Assembly (NCBI GenBank): GCA_965276815.1
Contig: CBDIBE010000008.1
Coordinates: forward strand, 372,001-436,000
DNA from: JAVVHH01 sp965276815
GTDB lineage: Bacteria; Pseudomonadota; Alphaproteobacteria; Acetobacterales; Acetobacteraceae
Reading direction: 5' to 3'
DNA length: 64,000 nucleotides
Shown here: positions 16,515 to 25,860 of the stretch, piece by piece
Layout: every line of letters starts with the position of its first letter
How positions within the stretch are numbered: position 1 is the stretch's first letter
Notes under the pieces: model-generated
Told to the model about the DNA's origin: nothing
The model's input: only the letters and a program-made list of their open reading frames with translations
The model's database searches: none
Program-made: the position numbers and the translations under genes

Positions 16515-17389
16515 CGTGCCAGCCTGCGGTCGCGGGAGGCGGCGAGCGCCAGCGACATCACCGCAAGCACGATGACGACTAGAGCCACGGAGAGGCTCGA
16601 GGCGAACGGCCAGTTGGAGACCGTGACCATCTGTTCGTAGATCTCATTGCCCAGCATGCGCCCGCTCCGCCCTCCGAGGAGTGTCGGGATGACGACCACG
16701 CTGATGGCGATGCAGAAGCATAGCAGCGCGCCGGAAACGAACCCCGCGCGGCTCAGCGGCAGGATCACGCGCCGGAAGGTGCCGAACGGGCCGGCGCCGA
16801 GATTGGTCGCGGCCTCCTCCAGCCGAGCCGGAATGCGCTCGATCGCCGCGAGCAGCGGCAGGACCATCAGAGGCAATAGGAAATGCACGAGCGCGATGAG
16901 CACCGCCGTATCCGTGTAGAGGACATTCAGCCGCGGCAAACCAAAACCGCCCAGCAAGCCGTTGAGCAGCCCATTGCGACCCAGGATCACGATCCAGCCG
17001 AACGCGACCACAACAGCGCTGACCATCATCGGCAGCAGCAGCACGAACAGCCCGGCCAGCAGCGCGGGGCGGGAACAGCGGGCGAGGTAATAGGCGACGG
17101 GATAGCCGATGAGCGTGCAGAAAATGGTTGCGCTGGCGCCGATCCGCAGCGTCCGAAGGGCGACGTTGATGAGGTAGGGGTCGAGAAGCTGGGTGTAGTT
17201 GGAAACGGTCAGCACCGGCGACCAGATGGTGATCGGCGAATACTGGTAGGCACTCAGCACCAACATGTTCGCCATCGGCACGGCGAGAAACAGCGCGAGC
17301 AACACGACATACGCGCCGACCAGGTACGACCAGCTGCGGCCCGGCGGTATCGAGCCGGGCGCGGCGCTAGCCGGCGATGACGAAGACAT
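16511..17389 (-). CDS. ABC transporter permease, PotB type
   Basis: 292 aa, about six membrane helices. The EAA loop is EEAATNLGAGPFGTFRRVILP near 195-215. A hydrophilic Ser/Pro-rich N-terminus precedes the first helix. The start overlaps the end of the ATPase gene by 23 bases; an internal start would shorten the overlap. It is the partner of the PotC-type permease. Confidence 0.87.
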   Translation of the reverse strand: MSSSSPASAAPGSIPPGRSWSYLVGAYVVLLALFLAVPMANMLVLSAYQYSPITIWSPVLTVSNYTQLLDPYLINVALRTLRIGASATIFCTLIGYPVAYYLARCSRPALLAGLFVLLLPMMVSAVVVAFGWIVILGRNGLLNGLLGGFGLPRLNVLYTDTAVLIALVHFLLPLMVLPLLAAIERIPARLEEAATNLGAGPFGTFRRVILPLSRAGFVSGALLCFCIAISVVVIPTLLGGRSGRMLGNEIYEQMVTVSNWPFASSLSVALVVIVLAVMSLALAASRDRRLAR

Positions 17390-18446
17390 CGCGCGGCTCG
17401 ATGTGCACCGGCACGGTCGCGCCGGGTCCTGGGAGGTCAGGCGCGGATTTGCAGGAAGCCGTCATGAGTTCGCGCCCGTCCACCAGCAGTTTGAACTGCG
17501 CATCCTCCCCCAGATACGTCGCCTGCTCGACCTGCGCCTGGAACACGTTCGGTGCGTCCCCGGGCAGCTCACGTGCGGCGATGTGCAGCCGCTCCGGCCG
17601 CACCAGGATGCTGGCCGACCCGGCGGCAAGGGCGGACGAGGCCGAGAACAGCCGCAGCCCCGATGCCGTGACAAATCCCGTCACGCCGTTGCCCTGGCTC
17701 GTTACCGTTCCGTCCATCAGGTTCGAGAGGCCGACGAATTGCGCGACGAAGCGGGAGGCCGGCTGCAAGTAGATCTCTTGCGGCGTGCCGACCTGCTCGA
17801 TCCGCCCCTGTGACAGCACCGCGATCCGGTCGGACAGCGCCAGCGCCTCGGTCTGGTCGTGTGTGACGAACACGGTCGTCGTGCCGAGCCGGCGCTGCAG
17901 GTCGCGCAGCTCGTCGCGCATCTGCACGCGCAGCTTTAAGTCCAGGCTGGACATCGGCTCGTCCAGCAGCAGCAGCGGCGGCTCCATGACGAGCGACCGC
18001 GCCAGCGCGACCCGCTGCTGCTGACCGCCCGAAAGCTGGTGCGGCATCCGGTCGGCAAGGCCGCCGAGTTCGACGAGAGCGAGACTGGCGGTGACGCGCC
18101 GGCCGATCTCGGACTTGGCCACCTTATGCACCTCGAGCCCGAACGCCACATTCTGTTGGACGCTGAGATGCGGGAACAGCGCGTGGCTCTGGAATACCAG
18201 GCCCACACCGCGGCGGTGCGGCGGCACGTGCTGGATGGCGCGCCCATCGAGCAGGATCTCGCCCGCGTCTACGCGCTCGAACCCGGCGACGCACCGCAAT
18301 GTCGTCGTCTTGCCGCAGCCGCTCGGGCCCAAAAGCGAGAAGAACTCGCCTTTGTTCACCGTAAACGAGAGCGGCCCGACCACGCTTTCGGCGCTGTAGC
18401 GGCGAACGAGCTCGCGGACTTGCAGCGTCGGTTGCGACACGCCCAT
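17367..18446 (-). CDS. ABC transporter ATPase, PotA type
   Basis: 359 aa. The nucleotide-binding domain shows Walker A GPSGCGKTT (about 38-46), Q-loop, signature LSGGQQQRVALARSL (about 138-152), Walker B LLLLDEPMSSLD and H-loop VTHDQTEA. The C-terminal TOBE domain (about 280-355) is typical of polyamine, iron and sugar importers. It energises the two permeases downstream. It follows the binding-protein gene after 10 bases. Confidence 0.92.
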   Translation of the reverse strand: MGVSQPTLQVRELVRRYSAESVVGPLSFTVNKGEFFSLLGPSGCGKTTTLRCVAGFERVDAGEILLDGRAIQHVPPHRRGVGLVFQSHALFPHLSVQQNVAFGLEVHKVAKSEIGRRVTASLALVELGGLADRMPHQLSGGQQQRVALARSLVMEPPLLLLDEPMSSLDLKLRVQMRDELRDLQRRLGTTTVFVTHDQTEALALSDRIAVLSQGRIEQVGTPQEIYLQPASRFVAQFVGLSNLMDGTVTSQGNGVTGFVTASGLRLFSASSALAAGSASILVRPERLHIAARELPGDAPNVFQAQVEQATYLGEDAQFKLLVDGRELMTASCKSAPDLPGPGATVPVHIEPRDVFVIAG

Positions 18447-18456
18447 GCCGGCTGGA

Positions 18457-19512
18457 CTAACCCATTACCTCTTCGTTCCAGCGCTTCAGATACTCGGCTT
18501 TGTGGTTAGCGACCTTGCCCCAGTCCAACTTGACCGTGTTGGCGAGCTGCGCATCGGTAATCTTGATGTAATCGAGGTCGGCCGGCAATTCCGCCTTACG
18601 ATTGGTCGGCGGATAGAGGTTCCATTTCGAGAATTCCACCTGCAGCTTCGGGTCGAGCGTGGTATTGACGAAAAGATTTGCTGCATCGTGGTACGGCGTG
18701 CCCTTGAGAATCACGTAGCCCGTGCCGATCGCGAGCGTGCCAGGAACCGACTCGAACTGGACGGGAACGCCGCTCCGGTGCAGCTGCGAGCCGATGCCGT
18801 TCCAAAAGGGGCAGAGCACGATTTCGCCCTGGGTGAACAGCTTGCGGCCGTGGTCGGCGTTTTCGACCGTGACGGCGTCCATCTCCTTCATCAGCCGGGC
18901 GGCGAATTTGAGCCCGGGGTCGATATTGTCCTCATTTCCGCCCAAGGCCTTGTTCACGCCGTGCAGCCAATACATCCCGTACCAGCCAAACGCCGGCACG
19001 CCGATCCGGCCTTTGTACGATGGGTCGAGCAGAACATCGAACGAGGTCGGCTTGGTCTTGACCTCCTTGTCGTTCCATACGAGGCCGTACAGGAGGAAGT
19101 TGGTTGATGCGTAGATGTCGGCGAGTTTGGCCGTGTCGCTGATATCCTGGTAATTCGGGATCAGCGAGATGTCGTAGGGGAGGACCATTCCGGCCTCGCG
19201 CATCTGCTGCACCTCGGCTTCGCCGTGCGAGCTGACGTCGAACGGGGGCGAGCCGTTGGCGGCGATGATCTTGGCCGTGGCGATCGACTCGAGCTGAAAT
19301 GACGAGACCGGGCTGAGTTTCACCTTCGCTGCGAAGTCGCCGCCTTTGACGAAAATGCTGTCGATATGCTCGCCCCAGGCGCCGCCGGCGGCGGCCCAGG
19401 TGAAGTCGCGCTCGGCTGCGGCCGGGGTGATCAACCCAGCTTCGATCAGCGCAATGGAACCGGCCGTCGTGGCGAAGAGCTTGGCGAGGTCGCGCCTGGT
19501 CAGATCACGCAT
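18457..19512 (-). CDS. Periplasmic binding protein, PotD/PotF-like (SBP family 1)
   Basis: 351 aa. The N-terminus MRDLTRRDLAKLFATTAGSIALIEAGLITPAAA looks like a twin-arginine export signal. The mature part has the spermidine/putrescine-binding-protein pattern (PSYKGRIGVPAFGWYGMYWLHGVNKALGG, then GEIVLCPFWNGIGSQL). The operon pairs it with hydantoinase/oxoprolinase subunits, so a cyclic amide such as a hydantoin or oxoproline is as likely a ligand as a polyamine; this is inference. Confidence 0.83.
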   Translation of the reverse strand: MRDLTRRDLAKLFATTAGSIALIEAGLITPAAAERDFTWAAAGGAWGEHIDSIFVKGGDFAAKVKLSPVSSFQLESIATAKIIAANGSPPFDVSSHGEAEVQQMREAGMVLPYDISLIPNYQDISDTAKLADIYASTNFLLYGLVWNDKEVKTKPTSFDVLLDPSYKGRIGVPAFGWYGMYWLHGVNKALGGNEDNIDPGLKFAARLMKEMDAVTVENADHGRKLFTQGEIVLCPFWNGIGSQLHRSGVPVQFESVPGTLAIGTGYVILKGTPYHDAANLFVNTTLDPKLQVEFSKWNLYPPTNRKAELPADLDYIKITDAQLANTVKLDWGKVANHKAEYLKRWNEEVMG

Positions 19513-19557
19513 GAAAGCTCCCGGTTCTCGTGTGTGTGCATAGGCTTGATGCCAAAT

Positions 19558-21552
19558 TCATGCCACCGGCTGTAGCGCGGCGGTGCCGGTCGCCAGCACG
19601 CGGCGGAGCTCGACGGCCAGCGCCGCTTCCAGGGCCGGCTTGGCCCCGCCGGCGATCTCCGGCTGCTGCTCGACGAAGCGATAAAGCTGGCCGCGCGCGT
19701 ATTGCCGAACGGCGGCGGGACGGTCGGCTAACAGCCTGGCGACCATGTCCTGCAGGGCAGGGGAGAACAGGCGCTCGTATTCTGCGCGCTCCGGCCCGAA
19801 GCCAAAGGGTTCGGCCGTGTTCGTGGCGGTGCTGCGGGCTTGTGCGGTCGCTGAGGCATCGACTTTGCCGTCGCGGATGACGACGGCGTAGGATGCGCGC
19901 GCATCCTGCTCGCTCAGGAAGCCGTTTACGAAATCGGCGAGCACCTTGGCCGGGTCGCGCCGGAGCGGCGGGCCGTAGCCGCCGCCGGCCGGCGAGACGA
20001 TCCGCACGACGTCGCCGCGCTGCAGCCGGAGCATGTCGATCTTGCCGTTCGGCCGCTCGCGTTCAGTTCCCGGATCGAGCAGGCAGCTCCCGAGCCCGCC
20101 GGCCTCGCCGCCCTCGCGCCCATATGGGCGCAGCGTGAAGCGGTCCATGCCGCGCGCGGTGACGAGCGCTTCCGCGGCAAGGCAGGTGAATTCGAGCACG
20201 ACGCCGGTGCCGCCGCGGAACTCGCCGGCGGAGGCCTCGTCGGTGAGCATGTAGCGGCGGACGAACACGGGCGCCTCGAGCTCGATGGCTTCGGTCGGCA
20301 CGTTGCGCAGGGTTCCCGCGGAGAAATTCACGCCGTCGATCCCGTCCATGTTGGGCCGCGCGCCGGATCCGCCCTGCATCGGCTGCAGCACGCTGACCTT
20401 GTACGAGCCGGTCGCCGGGTCGATATGCGAGAAGAGCACGATCGCGACCTGGCCGGCGCCGGCTGCGGGAATGGCCTTGGGGACGGCCTGGCTGAGCGCG
20501 CCGAGCACGGCGTCCGCCACCCGGTAGCCGGTCGCGTGGCGAACGCCCGTCGCGGCGGTGGGCGAGGGGTTGAGCACGCTGCCAAACGGCACTTTTACCC
20601 GGGTCGAACGCAGGATCCCGCGGTTCAGCGGCAGGGTCGGGTCCGAGGTGCGCAGATAGTTCACGACTGCCAGCACCAGCCATTGGTTCGGCCGGCCGAA
20701 GGTGGGAAGATTGAGCGCCGCGGCGACCTGCGGGTCCGTGCCGGTGAAGTCGAGCGTAACCTCGCCGTTCTTAACGATGACCTTGACCTTGATCCGCAGG
20801 TGATACGGCGATACGTAATCCACCTCGATGTAATCGTGGAACTCGTATTCGCCGTTGGGGATTTCCGAGAGCAGTTGCAGCGCGCGCTCGGCGCCGTAAT
20901 CCATGAGCGAATCGATCCCGTTCTCGATGATTTCGAAGCCATAGCGCTTGACCAGCTGGGCCATCCGCCGTTCGCAGACCGTCAGCGAGGCGAGCAGCGC
21001 CTTCATATCCCCCCAGTTCTGCTCGGGGATGCGGCAATTGGCGAGGATCAGGTCGCGCAAGCTCTCGTTCAGCACGCCCTTGCTGATCAGCTTCGCCGGC
21101 GGGATGCAGATGCCTTCCTGGTAGCGGTCGAAGGCGGCCGGCGTAATGCTGCCGGGCACCAGGCCGCCGACATCGGAGGAGTGGACGAAGCACCAGGCAA
21201 AACAGAGCAGCTTGCCCTCGAAGAACAGCGGCTTGAACAGCATGATGTCGGGCATGTGCGTGCACAGGCCCTGCGTCGTGCGCGGATCGTTGGTGACGAT
21301 CACGTCGCCGGGTTCGTATTCATCGATGCAGGCGATTGCGGGACCCATGTCGATCCCGATCATGTTGCCGACGCCGATGTTGCGTGGATGGCAGAAGATC
21401 TCGCCGTTTTTGGTGATCAGCGAGGTGTCGAAATCCCAGGTTTCCTTGACGAACACGGTGTAGGCCGCGCGATGGATGACGTAGCCCATCTCCTCGACGA
21501 TCCCGTTGAAGTGGTTGTTCAGGATCTCGAGCATGACCTTATCAGCCGGCAT
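19558..21552 (-). CDS. Hydantoinase/oxoprolinase family subunit B
   Basis: About 664 aa, HyuB-type subunit of ATP-dependent hydantoinases, 5-oxoprolinases and acetone carboxylases. Family motifs: MGYVIHRAAYTVFVKETWDFDTSL, DVIVTNDPRTTQGLCTHMPD and the C-terminal glycine-rich PAGGGYGPPLRRDP. The start is the ATG at 21552, overlapping the A-subunit stop by 11 bases; the longer open frame to 21756 lies inside hyuA. It forms the catalytic complex with the 21542-23593 product, hydrolysing a lactam at the cost of ATP. Substrate specificity is not readable. Confidence 0.9.
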   Translation of the reverse strand: MPADKVMLEILNNHFNGIVEEMGYVIHRAAYTVFVKETWDFDTSLITKNGEIFCHPRNIGVGNMIGIDMGPAIACIDEYEPGDVIVTNDPRTTQGLCTHMPDIMLFKPLFFEGKLLCFAWCFVHSSDVGGLVPGSITPAAFDRYQEGICIPPAKLISKGVLNESLRDLILANCRIPEQNWGDMKALLASLTVCERRMAQLVKRYGFEIIENGIDSLMDYGAERALQLLSEIPNGEYEFHDYIEVDYVSPYHLRIKVKVIVKNGEVTLDFTGTDPQVAAALNLPTFGRPNQWLVLAVVNYLRTSDPTLPLNRGILRSTRVKVPFGSVLNPSPTAATGVRHATGYRVADAVLGALSQAVPKAIPAAGAGQVAIVLFSHIDPATGSYKVSVLQPMQGGSGARPNMDGIDGVNFSAGTLRNVPTEAIELEAPVFVRRYMLTDEASAGEFRGGTGVVLEFTCLAAEALVTARGMDRFTLRPYGREGGEAGGLGSCLLDPGTERERPNGKIDMLRLQRGDVVRIVSPAGGGYGPPLRRDPAKVLADFVNGFLSEQDARASYAVVIRDGKVDASATAQARSTATNTAEPFGFGPERAEYERLFSPALQDMVARLLADRPAAVRQYARGQLYRFVEQQPEIAGGAKPALEAALAVELRRVLATGTAALQPVA

Positions 21553-23593
21553 CGCTTGCCTCCGCGAACAGATTGCCATGCCCGTCCACCTGCACGCGGA
21601 AGCCGGGGGTGACGAAGACGGTCGTGTCGTATTGTTCGACGATCGCAGGGCCGTCGAAGGCAAAGCCGGGCGCGAGCGCGGCGCGGTCGAACACCTTGGC
21701 GCGCCAGTTTCGCCCCTCGAGGAAGATGTCGCGTTCCCTGGGATCGGCGGCGGCATCGCTGACGGACAGGGGCGGCAGCGGCGGCTTCGGCGTGATGCCG
21801 ATCACGGAGGCACGGACGTCGAGAACCTCCAGCTCCGCCTCCTCGTCGGCGTGCCCGTAGATCTGGCGATACATGCCGTGGAACGCGTGGCGGAGCGCAT
21901 TTCCCGCGCGATCTGCCAGGATCGCAGCATCGATCGGGACCGGGATTTCGAACGACTGGCCGACGTAGCGAACCTCGGCCGCCCACTCATGACGCCTCCC
22001 CTCAAGCGCCAGGCCGAGCGAGTCCAGCCATTCCTCGCCCTCTTTGGCCATGCGCTGGACTGCAATCTCGATGGCAGCGAGCACCGGCCCGGGATCGGCC
22101 AGCTGCGCGTGGATCGTGTGCACGAGATCCTTGCGGACGTCGGCGGCGAGCGCGCCGGCGGCGCAGAGCGTGCCCGGGTGCAGCGGCACCATGACCCGGC
22201 GGATGCCGACATTCTCCGCCAGCAGGAACGCATGGCACGGGCCGCCGCCGCCGAAGGCGAGCAGCGTGTAATCCTCGTAATCGATGCCCTTGCGCGCCAT
22301 GAGCGGTACCAGCGCCGCATACATTTGCGACGTTGCTACGCGCAGGATCGCCTCCGCCGCCTCGGTCACCCCGAGCCCGATCGTGTCGCCCAGCCGTTTG
22401 ACGGCCGCCCGCGCCAGCTCCGCATCGAGCGTGACCGTGCCGCCCAGGAAGCGGTTTGGGTCGATGATCCCGAGGCAAACATAGGCATCAGTCACCGTGG
22501 CGCGCTCGCCGCCCAGCCCGTAACACGCGGGGCCCGGCCGCGCCCCGGCGCTCTCCGGGCCGACCTTCAGAACTCCGCCCGCTTCCGTCCAGGCGATCGA
22601 CCCGCCGCCGGCGCCGATTGAGGTGACGTCGACCGCTGGCAGGATCACCGGGAAGTCGCCGACCTGGCTTTCCGTAGAATAGAGCGGGGCGCCATCGACG
22701 ACCGCCACGTCGGCGCTGGTGCCGCCCATGTCGAAGGTGATCAGGCGGTTGCACCCGGCAGCGGCGCCGGCGAAGGCGGCGCCGATGACGCCGGACGCCG
22801 GACCGGACAGCAGGGTCTCCACGGGCCGCAGGCCTGCTTCGGAGGCGGGCATGATGCCGCCGTTGGACTTGGTCGAGAGCACGCGCGCCGGCACGCCGAG
22901 CGCCTCGACCCCGGCTTCGAGATCCGTGAAGTAGCGCTGCATGCGGCGGCCGACGTAAGCGTTCATCACGGCCGCCAGCGCCCGCTCGTATTCGCGCATT
23001 TGCGGCCAAATCTCGCTCGACAGCGAGATGTGCAGTCCGGGCTTCAGCGTGGCGAGGGCGTCGCGGGCGGCGATTTCGTTCGCCGGGTTGCGGTAGCTGT
23101 GCAGGAAGCAAATCGCGACGGCTTCAACGCGAGCTTCGGTCAGGCGCTGGGCGATTTCGGTTATCGCGGCGACGTCGACCTGCCGATACACGGTGCCGTC
23201 GGCCAGCGAGCGCTCGGGGATCTCGAAAGTCAGCGCGCGCGGGACGAGCGGATCGGGAACATTGGTGAAGAAGTTGAAAACGTCCGGGATCCGATGCCGG
23301 CCGATGTTCAGGATGTCGCGGAAACCCTCAGTCACCAGTAGGGCTGTCCGCAGCCCGCGCCGCTGGATGATCGTGTTCACGGCCAGGGTCGTGCCGTGGG
23401 TGAAGTAGTGGATCTCGTCCGGCTTGATCTGTCCGGCGCCGAATAGCTGCTTCAAGCCGTCGAACACGGATTGTTCGGGGTTGGCGGGGTTGGACGCGGT
23501 CTTGAGGATGCGTGCCGGACGGGCACCGTCCTCGATGACAAAGAAATCGGTGAACGTCCCGCCGATGTCGATCCCTACCCGATACCGCGGCAC
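21542..23593 (-). CDS. Hydantoinase/oxoprolinase family subunit A
   Basis: 683 aa. The N-terminal actin-like ATPase motif is RYRVGIDIGGTFTDFFVIED; FTHGTTLAVNTIIQRRG and FDMGGTSADVAVVDG (second phosphate-binding loop) follow, then LAFGGGGPCHAFLLAE. The length is normal for HyuA. It is first in an operon with hyuB and a PotABCD-type importer (spacings -11, 44, 10 and overlaps). It is divergent from a LysR gene, the probable regulator, across 117 bases. Confidence 0.9.
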   Translation of the reverse strand: MPRYRVGIDIGGTFTDFFVIEDGARPARILKTASNPANPEQSVFDGLKQLFGAGQIKPDEIHYFTHGTTLAVNTIIQRRGLRTALLVTEGFRDILNIGRHRIPDVFNFFTNVPDPLVPRALTFEIPERSLADGTVYRQVDVAAITEIAQRLTEARVEAVAICFLHSYRNPANEIAARDALATLKPGLHISLSSEIWPQMREYERALAAVMNAYVGRRMQRYFTDLEAGVEALGVPARVLSTKSNGGIMPASEAGLRPVETLLSGPASGVIGAAFAGAAAGCNRLITFDMGGTSADVAVVDGAPLYSTESQVGDFPVILPAVDVTSIGAGGGSIAWTEAGGVLKVGPESAGARPGPACYGLGGERATVTDAYVCLGIIDPNRFLGGTVTLDAELARAAVKRLGDTIGLGVTEAAEAILRVATSQMYAALVPLMARKGIDYEDYTLLAFGGGGPCHAFLLAENVGIRRVMVPLHPGTLCAAGALAADVRKDLVHTIHAQLADPGPVLAAIEIAVQRMAKEGEEWLDSLGLALEGRRHEWAAEVRYVGQSFEIPVPIDAAILADRAGNALRHAFHGMYRQIYGHADEEAELEVLDVRASVIGITPKPPLPPLSVSDAAADPRERDIFLEGRNWRAKVFDRAALAPGFAFDGPAIVEQYDTTVFVTPGFRVQVDGHGNLFAEASDAG

Positions 23594-23621
23594 CGATTAC
23601 CTCCGACTGTGTCAAACAGAT

Positions 23622-23642
23622 TGCAGCGTAGGAAATGCTGCA
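23622..23642. promoter_or_regulatory. Candidate LysR operator between hyuA and the LysR gene
   Basis: TGCAGC (23622-23627) and GCTGCA (23637-23642) form a perfect dyad with a 9-base spacer in the 117-base divergent gap. Its size and place suit a LysR recognition site. No stronger evidence is available. Confidence 0.45.
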
Positions 23643-23710
23643 CCGCCGCAAAATCCTATTTATCCGCACTAGGTCATGAGCTAGCGTCATACCCTGAGGG
23701 ATGGCGGAGT

Positions 23711-24598
23711 ATGCGGCGGACGATTCCTAATTTGTCGGCGTTGCTGGCGCTGGAGAGTGCGGGGCGGCTGTCCAGCTTTAGTCGCGCGGCCGAAGAATTG
23801 GGTGTCACCCAGGGCGCAATCAGCCGCCAGATCCGCGCACTCGAGATGGAGATCGGGGCGCCGCTGTTCGAGCGATCGAGCTTCGGCGTGGTGCTGACGC
23901 CGCGTGGCGGCGATTATGTCGAGGTGGTGCGGGCCTGCTTGGCGGAGCTCGAAGCCGCGACCGATGCGGCGCGGGCGCGCGAAGAGGAGAAGGTGCTGCG
24001 GATCGCTGTACCGCCGACCTTCGCCGCGCGCTGGCTGGTGCCGAAGCTCGCGGGCTTCACTGCCGCTTATCTCGGCATGTCAGTCGACCTTTCTGTGCGA
24101 GCGAACCCGCTGACGACGACCGACCGCTCACTCGATGGCGAGATCATCTTTGGCGACGTGGACCCGAATCGGCTGGGTATCCAGCGGCTTACACATAGTT
24201 GCTTGGTGCCCGTATGTGCGCCGGCGCTGGCAATGACGGGTCTGCTGCAAGGCAGCCTCCTGGAGCTTGGGCAGTGGCGAGACTGGGCGGCCTTCCGGTC
24301 CGCCTATGGGCAGGTGCGCCTCACATCGGCATCGCCGCAGGCCTATGACTTCTTCGATGCGGGCATTCAGGCGGCGATCCTGGGCCGTGGTGTCCTGCTG
24401 GCGCCGCCATTTCTCGTGGCGAACGAGCTGAAGAGCGGGTCGCTCGTAGCTCCGCTCTCGACGCATCTCACGCGGACGAGCGGCTATTTCTTTCGGCCGC
24501 ACTCAAAGCGGCATGGCGGCGCTTTGAGCGCGTTCGTCGAATGGGCCCGCGCCGAGTTGGACCGGTCGCAGCAGGAGTGCCGGGCGCTGTTGGGGTGA
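23711..24598 (+). CDS. LysR-type regulator, GcvA-like
   Basis: 295 aa. The N-terminal winged HTH is LSALLALESAGRLSSFSR, then AAEELGVTQGAISRQIRALE. The effector domain begins with LRIAVPPTFAARWLVPKL, the signature of the GcvA subgroup. The start is the ATG at 23711; the frame remains open to 23471 but would run through the hyuA start. It is divergent from the hyuAB-ABC operon, which it probably controls. It is convergent with the adaptor gene at 24602, with only 3 bases between the stops. Confidence 0.9.
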   Translation: MRRTIPNLSALLALESAGRLSSFSRAAEELGVTQGAISRQIRALEMEIGAPLFERSSFGVVLTPRGGDYVEVVRACLAELEAATDAARAREEEKVLRIAVPPTFAARWLVPKLAGFTAAYLGMSVDLSVRANPLTTTDRSLDGEIIFGDVDPNRLGIQRLTHSCLVPVCAPALAMTGLLQGSLLELGQWRDWAAFRSAYGQVRLTSASPQAYDFFDAGIQAAILGRGVLLAPPFLVANELKSGSLVAPLSTHLTRTSGYFFRPHSKRHGGALSAFVEWARAELDRSQQECRALLG

Positions 24599-24601
24599 CC
24601 C

Positions 24602-25846
24602 TTACTTACTCGCGGCTAGCGTGCTTCCGGCGAGCCGCACCGCGTCTCCACTGCTCAGATATTCTGGCGGGCTGTCGATCACCCGGTCCGCGGTTGTGAT
24701 GCCGCCGAGGATCTCCGCGTCGTTGCCAAGATCGCGGCCGAGCTTGACCGTCTTCATTACGACCTTGTCGCCATCACCCATCACCGCCACGCGGGTGCCG
24801 TGCGCACCGAACAGCAGCGCGGTCGCCGGTAGGCGCAGCACGTTGCTGGCGGCGGGGATGTTGAATGACACCTCGGTGAAGGTGCCCGGCCACAGCGTGT
24901 CTTCGGGGTTATCGGCCTGGAGTTGCACTTGCACGGTGCGGGAGGCCTCGGCAAATGCATTCGAAGTGGTCACCAGGGTCGCGTTGAAGGTGCGATCCGG
25001 GTATTGCGGCATTGAGAGCGTGGCCGTGATCCCGGGATGCAGCTCGGCCGAGAAGGCTTGCGGCACCTGCACGTAGACGCGGACTTTGTGCACGTCGGAG
25101 ATCTGGAACATTGGCTGACCGGCGCTGCCGGCGCTGACGAGGTCGCCGATATCGGTGCGCCGCGCCGTGACGATGCCGTCGAACGGCGCCACGATATTCC
25201 TATAGTGCCCGAGCACCTGGAGCTGGCCAAGACTGGCCTGTGCGGCCTGCAGCGCGGCGTGTTTTGACAGCGCGTCCGATGCCTTTTCGTCCTCGGCCTG
25301 CTGCGACACGGTCTGGTAGCCCAGCAATTGGTGCCAGCGCACCGCGGTCTGGGTGGCAAGCTGGTCGGCAGCGGTGGCGTTGTTGACGTTGGCCTGCGCC
25401 TGGACGATCTGCTGGTCGAGATCGGGCGTATCGATCTGCGCCAGTTCCTGCCCCTTGGTCACCTTGGCGCCGATGTCGGTGTTCCAGCTTTTCACGTAGC
25501 CGGTCACCCGCGGGTAGATGGGCGCCGAGTAGAAGGCCTGGATGGTGCCGGGCAGGGTGATGTGGCGGAGCTGGTCGTCTTGCTTGGCCTGCACGACCGC
25601 AACCGTTGGAATTGCCTGGGTGTTCGCCCAATTGGTCAGTTCGGTCTCGTTGCGCGCGCGCGCGCTGATGCCGCTCACGACCGCGGCGGCGGCGCCCCCG
25701 ACAATGACCAAGCCGACGATGGCGAGGCGGCCCTTGCGGACCGGACGAGCAGCCGGGTCCGGCGGGAGTTCAGGCCCAGAGGGCGCATGGCCAGGGTCCG
25801 CGGGGGTCGCGACGGGGCGCAAATCGGTCAGCTCTTCGATGGACAT
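24602..25846 (-). CDS. RND efflux periplasmic adaptor (membrane fusion protein)
   Basis: 414 aa, HlyD/AcrA family. One N-terminal anchor helix (about 40-60) is followed by the barrel-sandwich lipoyl halves (YPRVTGYVKSWNTDIGAKVTKGQELAQIDTPDL and APFDGIVTARRTDIGDLV) around an alpha-hairpin (about 130-205), then beta-barrel and membrane-proximal domains. It lies 14 bases downstream of the RND pump gene; adaptor genes more often come first. It bridges the pump to an outer-membrane channel not found here. Confidence 0.92.
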   Translation of the reverse strand: MSIEELTDLRPVATPADPGHAPSGPELPPDPAARPVRKGRLAIVGLVIVGGAAAAVVSGISARARNETELTNWANTQAIPTVAVVQAKQDDQLRHITLPGTIQAFYSAPIYPRVTGYVKSWNTDIGAKVTKGQELAQIDTPDLDQQIVQAQANVNNATAADQLATQTAVRWHQLLGYQTVSQQAEDEKASDALSKHAALQAAQASLGQLQVLGHYRNIVAPFDGIVTARRTDIGDLVSAGSAGQPMFQISDVHKVRVYVQVPQAFSAELHPGITATLSMPQYPDRTFNATLVTTSNAFAEASRTVQVQLQADNPEDTLWPGTFTEVSFNIPAASNVLRLPATALLFGAHGTRVAVMGDGDKVVMKTVKLGRDLGNDAEILGGITTADRVIDSPPEYLSSGDAVRLAGSTLAASK

Positions 25847-25860
25847 TCGGGCTCCGTACG

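Noticed and set aside
15726..19512. Calling the ABC system a true spermidine/putrescine transporter
   Set aside because: Family resemblance alone does not fix the ligand, and the operon partner is a hydantoinase/oxoprolinase.
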